Shown piece after piece: positions 16,611 to 26,915 of a stretch of 64,000 nucleotides of DNA (position 1 is its first letter; each line of letters opens with the position of its first letter). Source of the DNA: Actinoallomurus bryophytorum (GTDB taxonomy: Bacteria > Actinomycetota > Actinomycetes > Streptosporangiales > Streptosporangiaceae); the NCBI RefSeq assembly GCF_006716425.1, contig NZ_VFOZ01000001.1, positions 5,704,001-5,768,000 of the forward strand, in the 5' to 3' direction. The position numbers and the translations under genes were made by a program. Under the pieces are notes generated by a model, which was not told the origin of the DNA, did not search any database, and saw only the letters and a list, made by a program, of their open reading frames with translations.

Positions 16611-16664
16611 GGCCCCCTCCAGAGTGTCCGGGGCCGGGCTCGGTGAGAGCCCGGCCGCAGGAGA

Positions 16665-17126
16665 CTATGAGATTTCGGCGAGTGCCTTGCGGTACTCGTC
16701 GATGTCACGGGCGTCCGGGATGGCGTTCTCGACCTTCCAGCGGACCACGCCGTCCTTATCGATGATGTAGGTCCCGCGCTTGGCCAGACCCGCGTCCTCG
16801 TTGAAGATCCCGTAGGTCTGTGCCACCCCGCCGTGCGGCCAGAAGTCCGAGAGGAGAGGGAATTCGTAGCCCTCCTTCTCGCCGAAGGCGCGGTGGGTGA
16901 AGACCGAGTCGATGGAGACCGCCAGTACCTGCACGTCGTCACCACCGAGTGTGGGCAGTTCGTCGCGGATCGAGCAGAGCTCGCTGGTGCAGATGCCGCT
17001 GAACGCCAGCGGGTAGAAGACCAGGACCACGGTCTTCTTGCCCTTGAAGTCCGAAAGTTTCACCGGAGTGCCGTGCTGGTCCTTCAGCTCGAAGTCCGGT
17101 GCGGCGTCGCCAACCTCAATCGCCAT
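16665..17126 (-). CDS. ahpE: Peroxiredoxin, AhpE type
   Basis: A 153-aa thioredoxin-fold peroxidase. The active site is YPLAFSGICTSELCS, with the peroxidatic Cys at residue 46 and a second Cys at 51. The segment FPLLSDFWPHGGVAQTYGIF is characteristic of the actinobacterial AhpE group. It reduces hydrogen peroxide, organic peroxides and peroxynitrite. The M. tuberculosis AhpE works mainly through one Cys; the extra C51 here sits where it could form a disulfide with C46. In the order ahpE, DUF3052, aceE it follows a conserved actinobacterial arrangement. Confidence 0.95.
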   Translation of the reverse strand: MAIEVGDAAPDFELKDQHGTPVKLSDFKGKKTVVLVFYPLAFSGICTSELCSIRDELPTLGGDDVQVLAVSIDSVFTHRAFGEKEGYEFPLLSDFWPHGGVAQTYGIFNEDAGLAKRGTYIIDKDGVVRWKVENAIPDARDIDEYRKALAEIS

Positions 17127-17256
17127 GTTTCTCTACCTCTCAACGGATTTTCGGACGCAGACGTCAGTCTGCCATCCGGGGCCGAAGAGCCTGCCAGGAG
17201 ACTCCTCGCCGCGAGCGGCATCCGACGACATGACGATCTCCCCAGGGGGAAACCGG

Positions 17257-17679
17257 TCAGCGCCGTGACTTGGGTGTGACCAGTCGTGTTCCGGACCACT
17301 CGCGGGCCGCGCTGACGCTGCTCGTCTGCGACAGGCCGGCCGTCTGTGCGGCCTCGCCGATGTCGCTGGGCTCCACATGGCCGTCGCGCCCCGCCTTCGG
17401 CGTCAGCAGCCAGATGTGGCCACCGTCCGCCAACGTGGTGAGCGCGTCGGACAATGCGTCGAACAGATCACCGTCGTCGTCGCGCCACCACAGCAGCACG
17501 ACGTCGACCACGTCCTCGTAGTCCTCGTCGACCAGCTCGTTCTCTGAGACCGTCTCGATGGAGCTGCGCAGCTCCTCGTCGCAGTCGTCGTCGTAGCCGA
17601 TCTCCTGCACCACCTGGCGCGGCTTGATGCCGAGCCGTTCGGCCAGGCTGCTCTGCGCCTGACCCGCGGTCGCGCTCAC
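17257..17679 (-). CDS. DUF3052 family protein
   Basis: A 140-aa acidic protein, MSATAGQAQSSLAERLGIKP then GYDDDCDEELRSSIE, VVLLWWRDDDGDLFDALSDA and HIWLLTPKAGRDGHVEPSDI. The family is conserved in actinomycetes next to aceE and ahpE; its function is unknown. I start it at GTG 17679, which has GGGAGG seven bases upstream; an in-frame ATG further up (17727) adds a basic extension not expected in the family. The strongly acidic core suggests a protein or metal partner. Confidence 0.88.
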   Translation of the reverse strand: MSATAGQAQSSLAERLGIKPRQVVQEIGYDDDCDEELRSSIETVSENELVDEDYEDVVDVVLLWWRDDDGDLFDALSDALTTLADGGHIWLLTPKAGRDGHVEPSDIGEAAQTAGLSQTSSVSAAREWSGTRLVTPKSRR

Positions 17680-17829
17680 GAACGTCCTCCCTGTGTCGGG
17701 GCCGCGTTTTCGGGCCGCCATGATCATCGCCGGTCACCCGTGAGGTGCGGCATTGCCGGACAGTTCACACGGCGGACCGCCTCGTGCGCAAGTGTCTTGC
17801 CCGCATGGGAGCAAACCCGTCCACCTGTA

Positions 17830-18243
17830 TCAACCGCTGTCCATGAAGCTCAGCCGTACCTTGCGCACGACATTGTCCACGTTGAGGTCGACTACGGCCA
17901 CCGATTGCCACGTGCCCAGGGCCATCTTCCCCTCCACGACCGGAATGGTCGCGTGCGGTGGAACGATGGCCGGCATCACGTGTGACCTGCCGTGTCCGAG
18001 TGACCCGTGGGAATGTGTCCATCGGTCGTCTTTGGGAAGCAACGCGCGCATCGCGTCCAGTAGGTCGACTTCGCTGCCCGAACCGAGTTCGATCAGGGCG
18101 ATTCCCGCCGTCGCGTGCGGGACGAAGATGTTGAGGAGTCCGTCTCCGGCGCCGGCACGGCTCAGAAAGGTGTCACAGTCGCCGGTGATGTCGTGCACCG
18201 TCTCCCTACTACCAGTGGCCACACGGATCACTTCAGTTCGCAT
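17830..18243 (-). CDS. yjbQ: YjbQ family protein (UPF0047)
   Basis: A 137-aa protein of the YjbQ/UPF0047 family. It shows FVPHATAGIALIELGSGSEV, the glycine/histidine-rich HSHGSLGHGRSHVMPAIVPP and the C-terminal WQSVAVVDLNVDNVVRKVRL. Homologues form trimers with a conserved His/Asp/Cys site and can weakly replace thiamine phosphate synthase in E. coli; the physiological role is not settled. It is divergent from aceE (a thiamine-diphosphate enzyme), but I would not infer more from that. Confidence 0.9.
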   Translation of the reverse strand: MRTEVIRVATGSRETVHDITGDCDTFLSRAGAGDGLLNIFVPHATAGIALIELGSGSEVDLLDAMRALLPKDDRWTHSHGSLGHGRSHVMPAIVPPHATIPVVEGKMALGTWQSVAVVDLNVDNVVRKVRLSFMDSG

Positions 18244-18489
18244 GTGCCATATCTACCCGTCCATGTCGATCAGCGCGTGCGTTCGGCAAAGCTCGCCCCC
18301 GTCGTTTCACCTCCCGACGGCGGGTATCCCCTGAGTACGGACCTCCCACACGGTGCGACGCGCGCCAGGGCGGAGCTTGATCGCGACGGTTACCCGACGG
18401 TAGAGATGCGTTAATGCTCGTGACGTACGACGATGGTCCAGACAACGATCGATCCACCCCCGCACCTGGGTGAGCAAGAAGGGGAACCC

Positions 18490-21276
18490 GTGGCTTCCGG
18501 ACGCCAGCGCTTTTCGATCATCAGCGACGGCCTCCCCAGCCAGCTCCCGGACATCGACCCCGATGAGACCCGGGAGTGGCTGGAGTCGCTCGACACCGTC
18601 ATCAAGACCGAGGGCCGCACACGCGCGCGCTACCTGATGCTGCGGCTCCTGGAGCGCGCACGAGAGCAGCAGGTCGGCGTGCCGGGTCTGCGCAGCACCG
18701 ACTACATCAACACGATCCCGCCGGAGCGGGAGCCGTGGTTCCCCGGTGACGAGTACGTCGAGCGCCGCATCCGCGCGTACATCCGGTGGAACGCCGCGAT
18801 CATGGTGTCGAGGGCCAACCGTCCCGAGCTGTCGGTCGGCGGGCACATCGCGACGTACGCCTCGGCCGCGTCGCTGTACGAGGTGGGCTTCAACCACTTC
18901 TTCCGCGGCAAGGACCACGGCGAGTCCGGCGACCAGGTCTTCATCCAGGGTCACGCGGCGCCGGGCATCTACGCGCGCGCGTTCCTGGAGGGACGCCTGC
19001 CGCAGGAGAGCCTGGACGGGTTCCGGCAGGAGATCTCCCACCCGGGTGGAGGGCTGTCGTCCTACCCGCACCCGCGGCTGATGCCGGACTTCTGGGAGTT
19101 CCCCACGGTGTCCATGGGTCTCACCGCGATCAACTCGATCTACCAGGCCCGGTTCAACCGGTACCTCTACAACCGGAAGATCAAGGACACCTCGCGGTCG
19201 CACGTATGGGCGTTCCTCGGCGACGGCGAGATGGCCGAGCCGGAGTCGCTCGGCGCGATCGGCGTCGCCGCGCGTGAAGAGCTCGACAACCTGACCTTCG
19301 TCATCAACTGCAACCTGCAGCAGCTCGACGGTCCCGTACGCGGCAACGGCAAGATCATCCAGGAACTGGAGTCGTACTTCCGCGGCGCCGGCTGGAACGT
19401 CATCAAGGTGATCTGGGGCCGCGACTGGGACCCGCTGCTCGCCCAGGACGTCGACGGCGTGCTCGTCAACAAGATGAACACCACGCCGGACGGCCAGTTC
19501 CAGACGTACTCCGTCGAGACCGGGGAGTACATCCGCGAGAACTTCTTCGGCGGCGACCCGCGGCTGCGAAAGATCGTCGAGCACATGTCGGGCGACGACA
19601 TCCGCAAGCTGTCGCGCGGCGGCCACGACTACCGCAAGGTGTACGCCGCGTTCAAGGCCGCCCGCGAGCACGTCGGCCAGCCGACCGTCATCCTCACCCA
19701 CACGATCAAGGGCTGGACGCTCGGGCCGGACTTCGAGGCGCGCAACGCGACGCACCAGATGAAAAAGCTCACCAAGGCCGAGCTCAAGGAGTTCCGCGAC
19801 CGGCTCTACCTGGAGATCCCCGACTCGGCGCTGGAGGCGGACCTGCCGCCCTACTACCACCCGGGTGAGGACTCCGACGAGATCCAGTACATGCGCGAGC
19901 GGCGCATGGCGCTCGGCGGCTACCTGCCGAAGCGGCACAACCGCTCCAAGGCGCTCAAACTGCCCGGTGACCCGGTGTACGCCGAGCTGAAGAAGGGCTC
20001 GGGCAAGCAGAACGTCGCCACGACGATGGCGTTCGTACGGCTGCTCAAGGACCTGATCAAGAACGAGGACATCGGCGCGCGCTTCGTGCCGATCGCACCG
20101 GACGAATACCGCACGTTCGGCATGGACTCGCTCTTCCCGTCGGCGAAGATCTACTCCCCGCACGGCCAGACGTACGAGGCGGTCGACCGCAAGCTGCTGC
20201 TGTCCTACAAGGAGTCCGAGCAGGGCCAGATGCTGCACGAGGGCATCAGCGAGGCCGGCGCGGTGGGCTCGGCGATCGCGGCGGGCACGTCGTACGCCAC
20301 GCACGGCGAGCACATGATCCCGATCTACATCTTCTACTCGATGTTCGGGTTCCAGCGGACCGGCGACAGCATCTGGGCGATGGGCGACCAGATGAGCCGC
20401 GGCTTCCTCCTGGGCGCCACGGCGGGCCGTACGACGCTGACCGGCGAGGGCCTGCAGCACAACGACGGCCACTCGCCGCTGCTCGCGTCGACCAACCCGG
20501 CGTGCGTCTACTACGACCCGGCCTGGGCGTTCGAGCTGACGTACATCATCCAGGACGCGATGCGGCGCATGTACGGCTCGAGCGAGGAGCACCCGCAGGG
20601 CGAGGACGTCTTCTACTACCTGACGCTCTACAACGAGCCGTACCAGCAGCCCGCCGAGCCCGCGAACCTCGACGTGGACGGCCTGCTCAAGGGGCTCTAC
20701 CGCTACGCCGAGGCGCCCGAGGTGCGGGGTGAGGCGCCGGGCGCGCAGATCCTCGCCTCCGGGGTCGGGATCCGCTGGGCGCTGGAGGCGCAGCGGATGC
20801 TGGCCGAGGAGTGGGGTGTCGCCGCCGACGTGTGGTCGGCGACGTCCTGGAACGAACTGCGCCGCGAGGCCGTCAACTGCGACGAGTGGAACCTCCTGCA
20901 CCCCGAGGCCGAGCAGCGCGTACCGCACGTGACCACGGCGCTCGACGGTCAGCCGGGCCCGGTCGTGGCGGTGAGCGACTTCATGCGCGCGGTGCCGGAC
21001 CAGATCGCGCGGTGGGTGCCGGGCGACTACTCCTCGCTCGGTACGGACGGGTTCGGTTTCTCCGACACCCGGGCCGCCGCCCGCCGGTTCTTCCACGTGG
21101 ACGCCGCCTCGATCACCCTCGCGGTGCTGACGCGGCTGGCCCGCAACGGTGAGGTCAAGCCGGAGACGCTGCAGCAGGCCATCGAGCGTTACCAGCTCGG
21201 CGAGGGCGCGGAGGTCGTGGTCGGCGCGGACAGGACCCCGCCGGAGACGACGACCGACACGATGTCGACCGGCTGA
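18490..21276 (+). CDS. aceE: Pyruvate dehydrogenase E1, homodimeric type
   Basis: A 928-aa thiamine-diphosphate enzyme that decarboxylates pyruvate and acetylates the lipoyl domain of E2. Key features are [20 protein letters not shown] near residue 155, the ThDP/Mg motif [14 protein letters not shown] about residues 244-257 ending in [14 protein letters not shown], and [12 protein letters not shown] with the histidines of the second domain. I begin at GTG 18490 behind AAGGGGA because homologues start about MASG..; an ATG at 18433 is in frame but lacks a ribosome binding site. The E2 and E3 genes are not adjacent, as usual in actinomycetes. Confidence 0.96.
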   Translation: MASGRQRFSIISDGLPSQLPDIDPDETREWLESLDTVIKTEGRTRARYLMLRLLERAREQQVGVPGLRSTDYINTIPPEREPWFPGDEYVERRIRAYIRWNAAIMVSRANRPELSVGGHIATYASAASLYEVGFNHFFRGKDHGESGDQVFIQGHAAPGIYARAFLEGRLPQESLDGFRQEISHPGGGLSSYPHPRLMPDFWEFPTVSMGLTAINSIYQARFNRYLYNRKIKDTSRSHVWAFLGDGEMAEPESLGAIGVAAREELDNLTFVINCNLQQLDGPVRGNGKIIQELESYFRGAGWNVIKVIWGRDWDPLLAQDVDGVLVNKMNTTPDGQFQTYSVETGEYIRENFFGGDPRLRKIVEHMSGDDIRKLSRGGHDYRKVYAAFKAAREHVGQPTVILTHTIKGWTLGPDFEARNATHQMKKLTKAELKEFRDRLYLEIPDSALEADLPPYYHPGEDSDEIQYMRERRMALGGYLPKRHNRSKALKLPGDPVYAELKKGSGKQNVATTMAFVRLLKDLIKNEDIGARFVPIAPDEYRTFGMDSLFPSAKIYSPHGQTYEAVDRKLLLSYKESEQGQMLHEGISEAGAVGSAIAAGTSYATHGEHMIPIYIFYSMFGFQRTGDSIWAMGDQMSRGFLLGATAGRTTLTGEGLQHNDGHSPLLASTNPACVYYDPAWAFELTYIIQDAMRRMYGSSEEHPQGEDVFYYLTLYNEPYQQPAEPANLDVDGLLKGLYRYAEAPEVRGEAPGAQILASGVGIRWALEAQRMLAEEWGVAADVWSATSWNELRREAVNCDEWNLLHPEAEQRVPHVTTALDGQPGPVVAVSDFMRAVPDQIARWVPGDYSSLGTDGFGFSDTRAAARRFFHVDAASITLAVLTRLARNGEVKPETLQQAIERYQLGEGAEVVVGADRTPPETTTDTMSTG

Positions 21277-21290
21277 GCCGGAGCTTCACC

Positions 21291-21319
21291 GCGGGGGCGT
21301 CCCATCGGGGCGCCCCCGC
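21291..21319 (+). terminator. aceE terminator hairpin
   Basis: GCGGGGGCG and CGCCCCCGC form a perfect 9-bp stem with an 11-nt loop and a short TTTC tail, 15 bases after the aceE stop. Confidence 0.8.
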
Positions 21320-21608
21320 TTTCATGCCCGGACCGGGCGCGATCGCCGGCGAGTCCTTCCTCGCGGAGGCCGTCGCGCGGCGCGTCCTCGAAGGCGCCCA
21401 CGTGAACACATTCCGGCCGCGACGTTTCGGATTCATGGACTTCGCGGGGCGCCGTCCGTGGCCGGGCCGTTCGGGGCTGCGGCCGTGCCGACGCTCCACT
21501 AGTCTCCGGAACATCACCCTCGACCTCCCCACATGAGTACCGGCGGCGTGGCCGCACTGGTGACCTTCCCCTCCTCGCCCCACGGGACTGACGAAACCGG
21601 CCTTCACC
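21320..21608. other. Intergenic region between aceE and the GT-C gene
   Basis: A short frame at 21324-21536 (+) has no homology-like features or ribosome binding site. I see no gene here. Promoter elements for the downstream membrane protein should lie within it but are not recognisable. Confidence 0.4.
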
Positions 21609-23264
21609 ATGAGTCTGCAACGTCGAACGCCGCCTGCCGGCCGACCGGACGAGGGGACGTCCCGACCCGGGTTCGCCGGCCGGCCGGACACCGTCCCGGC
21701 ATCGGACACCGGGCGCGTGTCCCGGTGGGGGAGCCGGCTGTGGGGCGCACGTGCCCGGATCGTTCCGGTGGCGCTCGCGCTCGGCTGTCTGGCGATCGTC
21801 GGGACGCATCTGTCCATGCCGTACCCCTCCGACCAGCTGAACTACATGAACGCCGCGGCGCGGTTCCCCTCACCGCTGACCAGCTCGCACGAGATGCAGC
21901 AGCTGACGCGGTTCGGCCTGCTCATCCCGGTCCGGCTGGCGATCATGGTTTTCGGGTACTCCCAGGCGGCCTACTACGTCGTGCCGCTGCTCGGCACGCT
22001 GGCGCTGATGCTCGGCACGTACGCGGTGGGCACGCTGCTCTTCTCTCGTACGGTCGGTGTCGCCGCGGCCGTCACGGTGATCGCGGCGACACCGGTGTTC
22101 GAGGACTCGTCCCAGCTGCTGCCCGACATACTGGCCACCGGACTGTTCACCCTCGCGCTGGCCATGGCGCTGGCCGTCCGCCGGGGCACGCTGCCGGCCC
22201 GCGGATGGGTGCCGGCGGTTCTCGGCCTCGTACTCGGCTGGTCCTACCTCGTCCGTGAGTTCATCGTGTTCCTCTGGCCGCTGATCCCGGTGATCGTCTA
22301 CCGCAGGGTCAGGTGGACCGGGCTGGTCCGGCTCGTGGTGCCGGTCGTGGCGCTCGTGCTGGCGGAGACGCTGCTGTGCTGGGCCCTTTACGGCGACCCG
22401 CTGGCACGCGTCAAGGCGATCACCGGCCAGGGCCAGGGCTACTCGCCACCCGAGATCGCCGGGACGTTCCGCGACCTGCCCCGGCATGAGTACCTGCTGC
22501 GGCTGCCGACCACGCTGAACGACTACCGGGACGGCGCCTGGCTGATCCTGCTGCTCGGCCTGACCCTCCTGGGCGGCGTGGTACGACCGCGCCGGTTCGC
22601 CGTTCCGGCGGCGTGGTTCGCCCTGCTGTGGGTTCCGCTGACCCTGCTGGGAGGCGTTCTCGACCCGAGCAGGCCCCGGCTGCGGCTCCAGCTCATCCGC
22701 TACTGGTTCCCGCTCTTTCCCGCGTTCGTGATCGGCGGCCTCGGCGCGATCTGGCTGGCCGCGAGCGTGCTGAGCGAGCGGGCCGGCGCCCGCTCCGCGA
22801 ACGACCGGGTCCGGCGCGCGACCACGCTCGTGGTTCCCGCGACCGCGGTGCTGCTCACGGCCGTGTTGACGGGGACGACCGCGGCGCGTGGCTGGTGGGC
22901 GGACCCGATGACCCGGGCGACCCAGCTGGAGTCGCTGCGATCGTGGCTGGCGGGGCACGACACCGGTTCGCCGGTCGTGTGGGCCGACCAGCGGACCGAC
23001 GGCCTGCTGCGTGTCTACCAGGACGGCCCGTTCGGGGGCCGGGCCTGGCACGGCACGATACTCACCGCCACTCCCGGCGGTGCCGTTCCCGCGCCCGGGG
23101 ACCTGGTGGTGTTCTTCGACGCGGAGCGGGGGCGGATCTGCGGCATCTGCCGTCAGTACGCGCGCCTGAACTGGGGGAACCCGCCGCTTCCCCGGCCGGG
23201 GTGGCGGCAGGTGTACGCCACCCGCGACGGCGTGGTCCGCCTGTACGCGGTCGGCCAGGGCTGA
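21609..23264 (+). CDS. GT-C fold (GT39/ArnT-like) membrane glycosyltransferase
   Basis: A 551-aa membrane protein with about 11 hydrophobic segments. After a 45-residue Pro/Arg-rich cytoplasmic start comes the first helix and then the loop THLSMPYPSDQLNYMNAA, where the Asp (about residue 79) is at the place of the catalytic acidic residue in the first periplasmic loop of GT-C enzymes. Such enzymes move sugars from polyprenyl-phosphate donors onto proteins or glycans. The short C-terminal extracytoplasmic domain has a C-G-I-C pair (about 525-528). Family placement is good, substrate unknown. No neighbours suggest a pathway. Confidence 0.72.
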   Translation: MSLQRRTPPAGRPDEGTSRPGFAGRPDTVPASDTGRVSRWGSRLWGARARIVPVALALGCLAIVGTHLSMPYPSDQLNYMNAAARFPSPLTSSHEMQQLTRFGLLIPVRLAIMVFGYSQAAYYVVPLLGTLALMLGTYAVGTLLFSRTVGVAAAVTVIAATPVFEDSSQLLPDILATGLFTLALAMALAVRRGTLPARGWVPAVLGLVLGWSYLVREFIVFLWPLIPVIVYRRVRWTGLVRLVVPVVALVLAETLLCWALYGDPLARVKAITGQGQGYSPPEIAGTFRDLPRHEYLLRLPTTLNDYRDGAWLILLLGLTLLGGVVRPRRFAVPAAWFALLWVPLTLLGGVLDPSRPRLRLQLIRYWFPLFPAFVIGGLGAIWLAASVLSERAGARSANDRVRRATTLVVPATAVLLTAVLTGTTAARGWWADPMTRATQLESLRSWLAGHDTGSPVVWADQRTDGLLRVYQDGPFGGRAWHGTILTATPGGAVPAPGDLVVFFDAERGRICGICRQYARLNWGNPPLPRPGWRQVYATRDGVVRLYAVGQG

Positions 23265-23298
23265 TCCGTCGCCGAGCAGCCGTTCAGCCGAGCGCGGA

Positions 23299-25107
23299 TC
23301 ACGGTCGGTCCAGATAGGCGCGGGCCTGGAGGGTGAACAGCTGCGCGTACGCCCCGCCGGCGCGCAGGAGGGTCTCGTGGTCGCCCATCTCCGCGACGCG
23401 GCCCTGGTCCAGGACGACGATCAGATCGGCCATCCGCACCGTCGAGAAACGGTGGGAGATCAGCAGGGTGACGCCGCCGGACTCACGGCCGGCCCGTGAC
23501 AGCTGTGCGAAGCGGGAGAACAGCCGCGCCTCCGCCATGGCGTCCAGGCTCGCGGTCGGCTCGTCCAGGACCGTCAGCAACGGGTCCGGCCGCATCAGGC
23601 CACGGGCCAGGGCCAGGCGCTGCCACTGCCCGCCGGAGAGTTCGTGGCCGCCCGTGAACCACCGGCCGAGCGGCGTCGACAGGCCGTCCGGCAGGCGTTC
23701 GACGACCCGGGTGGCGCCGCCTCTGGACACCGCCGCGCCGACCGCCTCCTCGTCGCCGATCCTGGGCAGGTCACCGATGCCCACGACCTCGCCGGCGGTC
23801 AGGCTCGGCCGCAGGAAATCCTGGAACACCGCGGTCGTACGCTCGCGCCAGCGGTCGGCCGAGACGGTGGACAGGTCGGTCCCGTCGATCAGGATCCGGC
23901 CCTCGTCGGGCACGTACATGCGGGTCAGCAGCTTGACCAGGGTCGTCTTTCCCGCGCCGTTCTCGCCCACGACGGCGACGGTCGAGCCCGCCGGCAGGTC
24001 CAGGTCGACGCCGTGCAGCACCGGCTCGTCGCGGCCGGGGTAGGTGAAGCTCACCGACTCCAGGCGGATGCCGGTACCGAGCCGCTCGGGCGCCGCGCCG
24101 GCCGCCTCGGGCCGGGACCCGGCGACGTACCGCTCCAGCCAGAGCAGCCGCCGCGCCGTGCGTACCGCCGTGGCGAGCGAGCCGGCCGTGTCCGACGCGC
24201 TGGAGACCTGGACCTGCGCGCGGCGCATCAGGCTCACCGCCATGACCACCTGGCCGGGTGAGGTGTGCCCGTGCACCGCTCGCAGCACCAGGACGAGGAT
24301 CACGACGACGAATCCGGCGGAGTAGCAGATCCACCCCAGCCCCTCCCACACCGCGCTGCGCAGCGCGCTGCGGACCGAGCGCGCGCGCACCCGCTCGGCG
24401 ATGGCGGCGTGCCGCGCGGCGAGCGTGCCGGTCAGGCCGTACGTGCGCAGCTCCTTGGCGGTGTCGGCGGTCGTCGCCAGGGTGAAGAGCTGGTCGGCCA
24501 GGCGCCGGTCGGCGGCCAGCTCGTCACCGGACGCTTGCTGGATGCGGCTCGCCCGCCGGTCGGCCAGCATCGGGACCAGGCCGATGAGCGGGACGACCAT
24601 GACGGGCGGGTACACGGTCGCCAGCAGGACGATGATCGCTCCGCTGCGGATCACCACCTGCCAGCCGCCGAGCAGCTGCCGTACCGCGCCCGCGAGCGTA
24701 CGCCGGCCCTCGCGCAGCTGGTCGATCTCGCTCAGCAGGTCGGGGCGCTCGAGGTGTTCGAGGCCGGGAACCGCGTTGACGAGGTACGCGATGCGCTGCA
24801 CGAGAAAGGCGCTGACGCGGTCGGTCAGCACGGAGTTGCGGCCCGCCGACATCGTGGACAGGGTCCAGGCGATCGTGAACAGCACCGCGACGACGCAGGC
24901 GCCGACGACGACGCGCGCCTCGTCGTGGGCCAGCGCGCCGTCCACCATGAAGTGGAACCCGAGCGGGAACGTCGCCGACGCGAACGACGCCACCGTGGTC
25001 GCGGCGAACGCCCACACGAGCATGCCGGGCGCCGCATGCCAGGCGGGCCCGACCAGGATGCGGACGACGTTGCCGCGCCGCCACGGCGCCGCCGGTGTGC
25101 CGCTCAT
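23299..25107 (-). CDS. ABC transporter, fused permease-ATPase (second subunit)
   Basis: A 602-aa half transporter of the exporter type. Residues about 20-310 hold six membrane helices; the nucleotide-binding domain follows, with Walker A VGENGAGKTTLVKL, signature LSGGQWQRLALARG, Walker B LLTVLDEPTASLD and the H-loop LLISHRFSTVRMA. Its start overlaps the stop of the first ABC gene (ATGA), so the two probably form a heterodimeric exporter. The operon begins with a MarR regulator, a classic drug or lipid export arrangement. Confidence 0.92.
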   Translation of the reverse strand: MSGTPAAPWRRGNVVRILVGPAWHAAPGMLVWAFAATTVASFASATFPLGFHFMVDGALAHDEARVVVGACVVAVLFTIAWTLSTMSAGRNSVLTDRVSAFLVQRIAYLVNAVPGLEHLERPDLLSEIDQLREGRRTLAGAVRQLLGGWQVVIRSGAIIVLLATVYPPVMVVPLIGLVPMLADRRASRIQQASGDELAADRRLADQLFTLATTADTAKELRTYGLTGTLAARHAAIAERVRARSVRSALRSAVWEGLGWICYSAGFVVVILVLVLRAVHGHTSPGQVVMAVSLMRRAQVQVSSASDTAGSLATAVRTARRLLWLERYVAGSRPEAAGAAPERLGTGIRLESVSFTYPGRDEPVLHGVDLDLPAGSTVAVVGENGAGKTTLVKLLTRMYVPDEGRILIDGTDLSTVSADRWRERTTAVFQDFLRPSLTAGEVVGIGDLPRIGDEEAVGAAVSRGGATRVVERLPDGLSTPLGRWFTGGHELSGGQWQRLALARGLMRPDPLLTVLDEPTASLDAMAEARLFSRFAQLSRAGRESGGVTLLISHRFSTVRMADLIVVLDQGRVAEMGDHETLLRAGGAYAQLFTLQARAYLDRP

Positions 25108-26915
25108 CGGCGTTCCTCCTTCGGGCCGAACCTGGAGACCTGGAGCTCGAACATCTCCGCGTACGTGCCGCCGGCCCGCACCAGCTCCTCGTGGTCGCCG
25201 AGCTCGGTGACGCGCCCGCCGTCGAGCACCGCGATCCGGTCGGCGCGCCGTACGGTGGAGAACCGGTGTGAGATCACCACACTCGTCACGCCGCCGGTGA
25301 TCTCGAGGAAGCGGTCGTAGAACCTCGCCTCGGCTCGTACGTCGAGCTGCGCGGTGGGCTCGTCGAGCACGAGGATCCGTGCGCCGCGCTCGACCGCGTA
25401 CAGCGCGCGGGCCAGTGCGACGCGTTGCCACTGGCCGCCGGACAGGTCCTGCCCGCCCTCGTACTGCGCGGACAGCACCGTCTCCCACCCGTCCCGCAGC
25501 CCCGCCATCAGGTCGGCCGCGCCGGCCCTGCGCGCGACGCGCATGAGGGTCTCCTGGTCCACGGGTTCGCCGAGGAGGTCGAGTGCGACGTTCTCGCGGG
25601 CCGTCAGGGGGAAGCGCGTGAAGTCCTGGTAGACCACGGCCACCTGCCGCTGCCATGCGCGCGCCGGGAGGTCCGCGAGGGGCACGCCGTCGACGAGGAT
25701 CCGTCCCGCGGTCGGGTCGCGCAGCCGGGCGAGCAGGGTGACGAGTGTCGTCTTGCCCGCGCCGTTCACACCGACGACCGCGGTCGACCGGCCGGCCTCG
25801 AGGACGAGGTCGAGGCCGCCGAGCACGTCGTGGCCGGTGCCCGGGTAGCGGAACGAGACGGCCTCGAACGTGATGTCGCCCCGCGGCGGCTCCGCCACGG
25901 GGGCGTCGCCAGTGGCCGGCTCGGCGGTCGGCTCGGCGGTGAGCGCGTCGAGGTCCGGCACCGAGGACAGCATGCTCTCCAGCGCGAAGTCGGTCGCGTT
26001 CACGCTGCCGGCCTGCATGCTCGCGGGCAGCATCGTCAGCATGACGACCAGCGCGCCGAGCGTGATCGTGTGGTGGTACGCCGCCCAGCCGAGGGTCGCG
26101 GTGCTCGTCGCGTACGCCGCCAGGACAGCCGCGCTGAGCAGCGCGATCCTGCGGTTCAGCCGCTCGATCTCGGTCCAGGAGGGGCGCATCGCCTCGGCGT
26201 ACAGGCTCCGGTGGTTGCCGACGAGCCAGTCGCCGAGGCCGAAGACGCGCACCTCCTTGGCGGGGGCCGGCCGCCAGGCGAGGCCGCCGAAGTACCAGCT
26301 GCGCCGCAACGCCTCCGTCGCACGCCGGAACGTGCCGACTCGGGACCGTACGAGCTCCCTGAGCGGCCGCCGCAGCACCAGCCACATCGCCAGGACGCCG
26401 AGCCCCAGCCACCAGTGGAACGTGGCCAGCACCGCGCACGCCAGGACGCCGGAGAGGCGGTCGCCGGCCCGGCCGATCAGCGTCATCGCTGCGCCGGAGG
26501 GTTCGTGGTTCAACAGCTCGCCCTGGGCCGAGGACAGCCGGTCGAGTACGGCGGGGTCCTCCAGGTGGGCGATCCCGGCGGGGGCCGACACCGCCTCGAC
26601 CAGCCGTCGCCGCGACACGACGGACATCCGCCCCTGCACCATGGCGTTCAGGGCGTCCTCCGCAGGCCCGCGGAGCAGCGAGACCGCGTACAGGGCGCCG
26701 GCGACGACGAGCTGCAGGAGCATCCGGTGCCCGGCGGGGGAGCCGAGTCCCGGGGCCAGTGCCGCCGGGATGTCGCCGACGGTCCGGCCCATCGCGATGA
26801 GGACGAGGTTGGGGAGCAGGGCCTCGACGATCATGAAGACCAGGGCGGCGGCCAGCAGGCCGGGGGCGGCCGAGGCCAGCATGCGGATCACGCGGTAGCG
26901 CGGCGACGACCTCAC
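25104..26915 (-). CDS. ABC transporter, fused permease-ATPase (first subunit)
   Basis: A 603-aa half transporter: membrane domain about residues 10-320, then an ATPase domain with Walker A VGVNGAGKTTLVTL, signature LSGGQWQRVALARA, Walker B ILVLDEPTAQLD and VVISHRFSTVRRA. After the Walker B Asp there is Glu in both subunits, so both nucleotide sites may be catalytic. The GTG start lies inside the end of the marR gene. It is probably the partner of the next gene in a heterodimeric exporter controlled by the MarR protein. Confidence 0.92.
   Translation of the reverse strand: MRSSPRYRVIRMLASAAPGLLAAALVFMIVEALLPNLVLIAMGRTVGDIPAALAPGLGSPAGHRMLLQLVVAGALYAVSLLRGPAEDALNAMVQGRMSVVSRRRLVEAVSAPAGIAHLEDPAVLDRLSSAQGELLNHEPSGAAMTLIGRAGDRLSGVLACAVLATFHWWLGLGVLAMWLVLRRPLRELVRSRVGTFRRATEALRRSWYFGGLAWRPAPAKEVRVFGLGDWLVGNHRSLYAEAMRPSWTEIERLNRRIALLSAAVLAAYATSTATLGWAAYHHTITLGALVVMLTMLPASMQAGSVNATDFALESMLSSVPDLDALTAEPTAEPATGDAPVAEPPRGDITFEAVSFRYPGTGHDVLGGLDLVLEAGRSTAVVGVNGAGKTTLVTLLARLRDPTAGRILVDGVPLADLPARAWQRQVAVVYQDFTRFPLTARENVALDLLGEPVDQETLMRVARRAGAADLMAGLRDGWETVLSAQYEGGQDLSGGQWQRVALARALYAVERGARILVLDEPTAQLDVRAEARFYDRFLEITGGVTSVVISHRFSTVRRADRIAVLDGGRVTELGDHEELVRAGGTYAEMFELQVSRFGPKEERR

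Noticed and set aside
18307-21096. 929-codon open frame on the minus strand
   Set aside because: Shadow of aceE, which has full family motifs on the plus strand.
21324-21536. 70-codon gene after the aceE terminator
   Set aside because: No ribosome binding site, no conserved features, lies directly after the hairpin.
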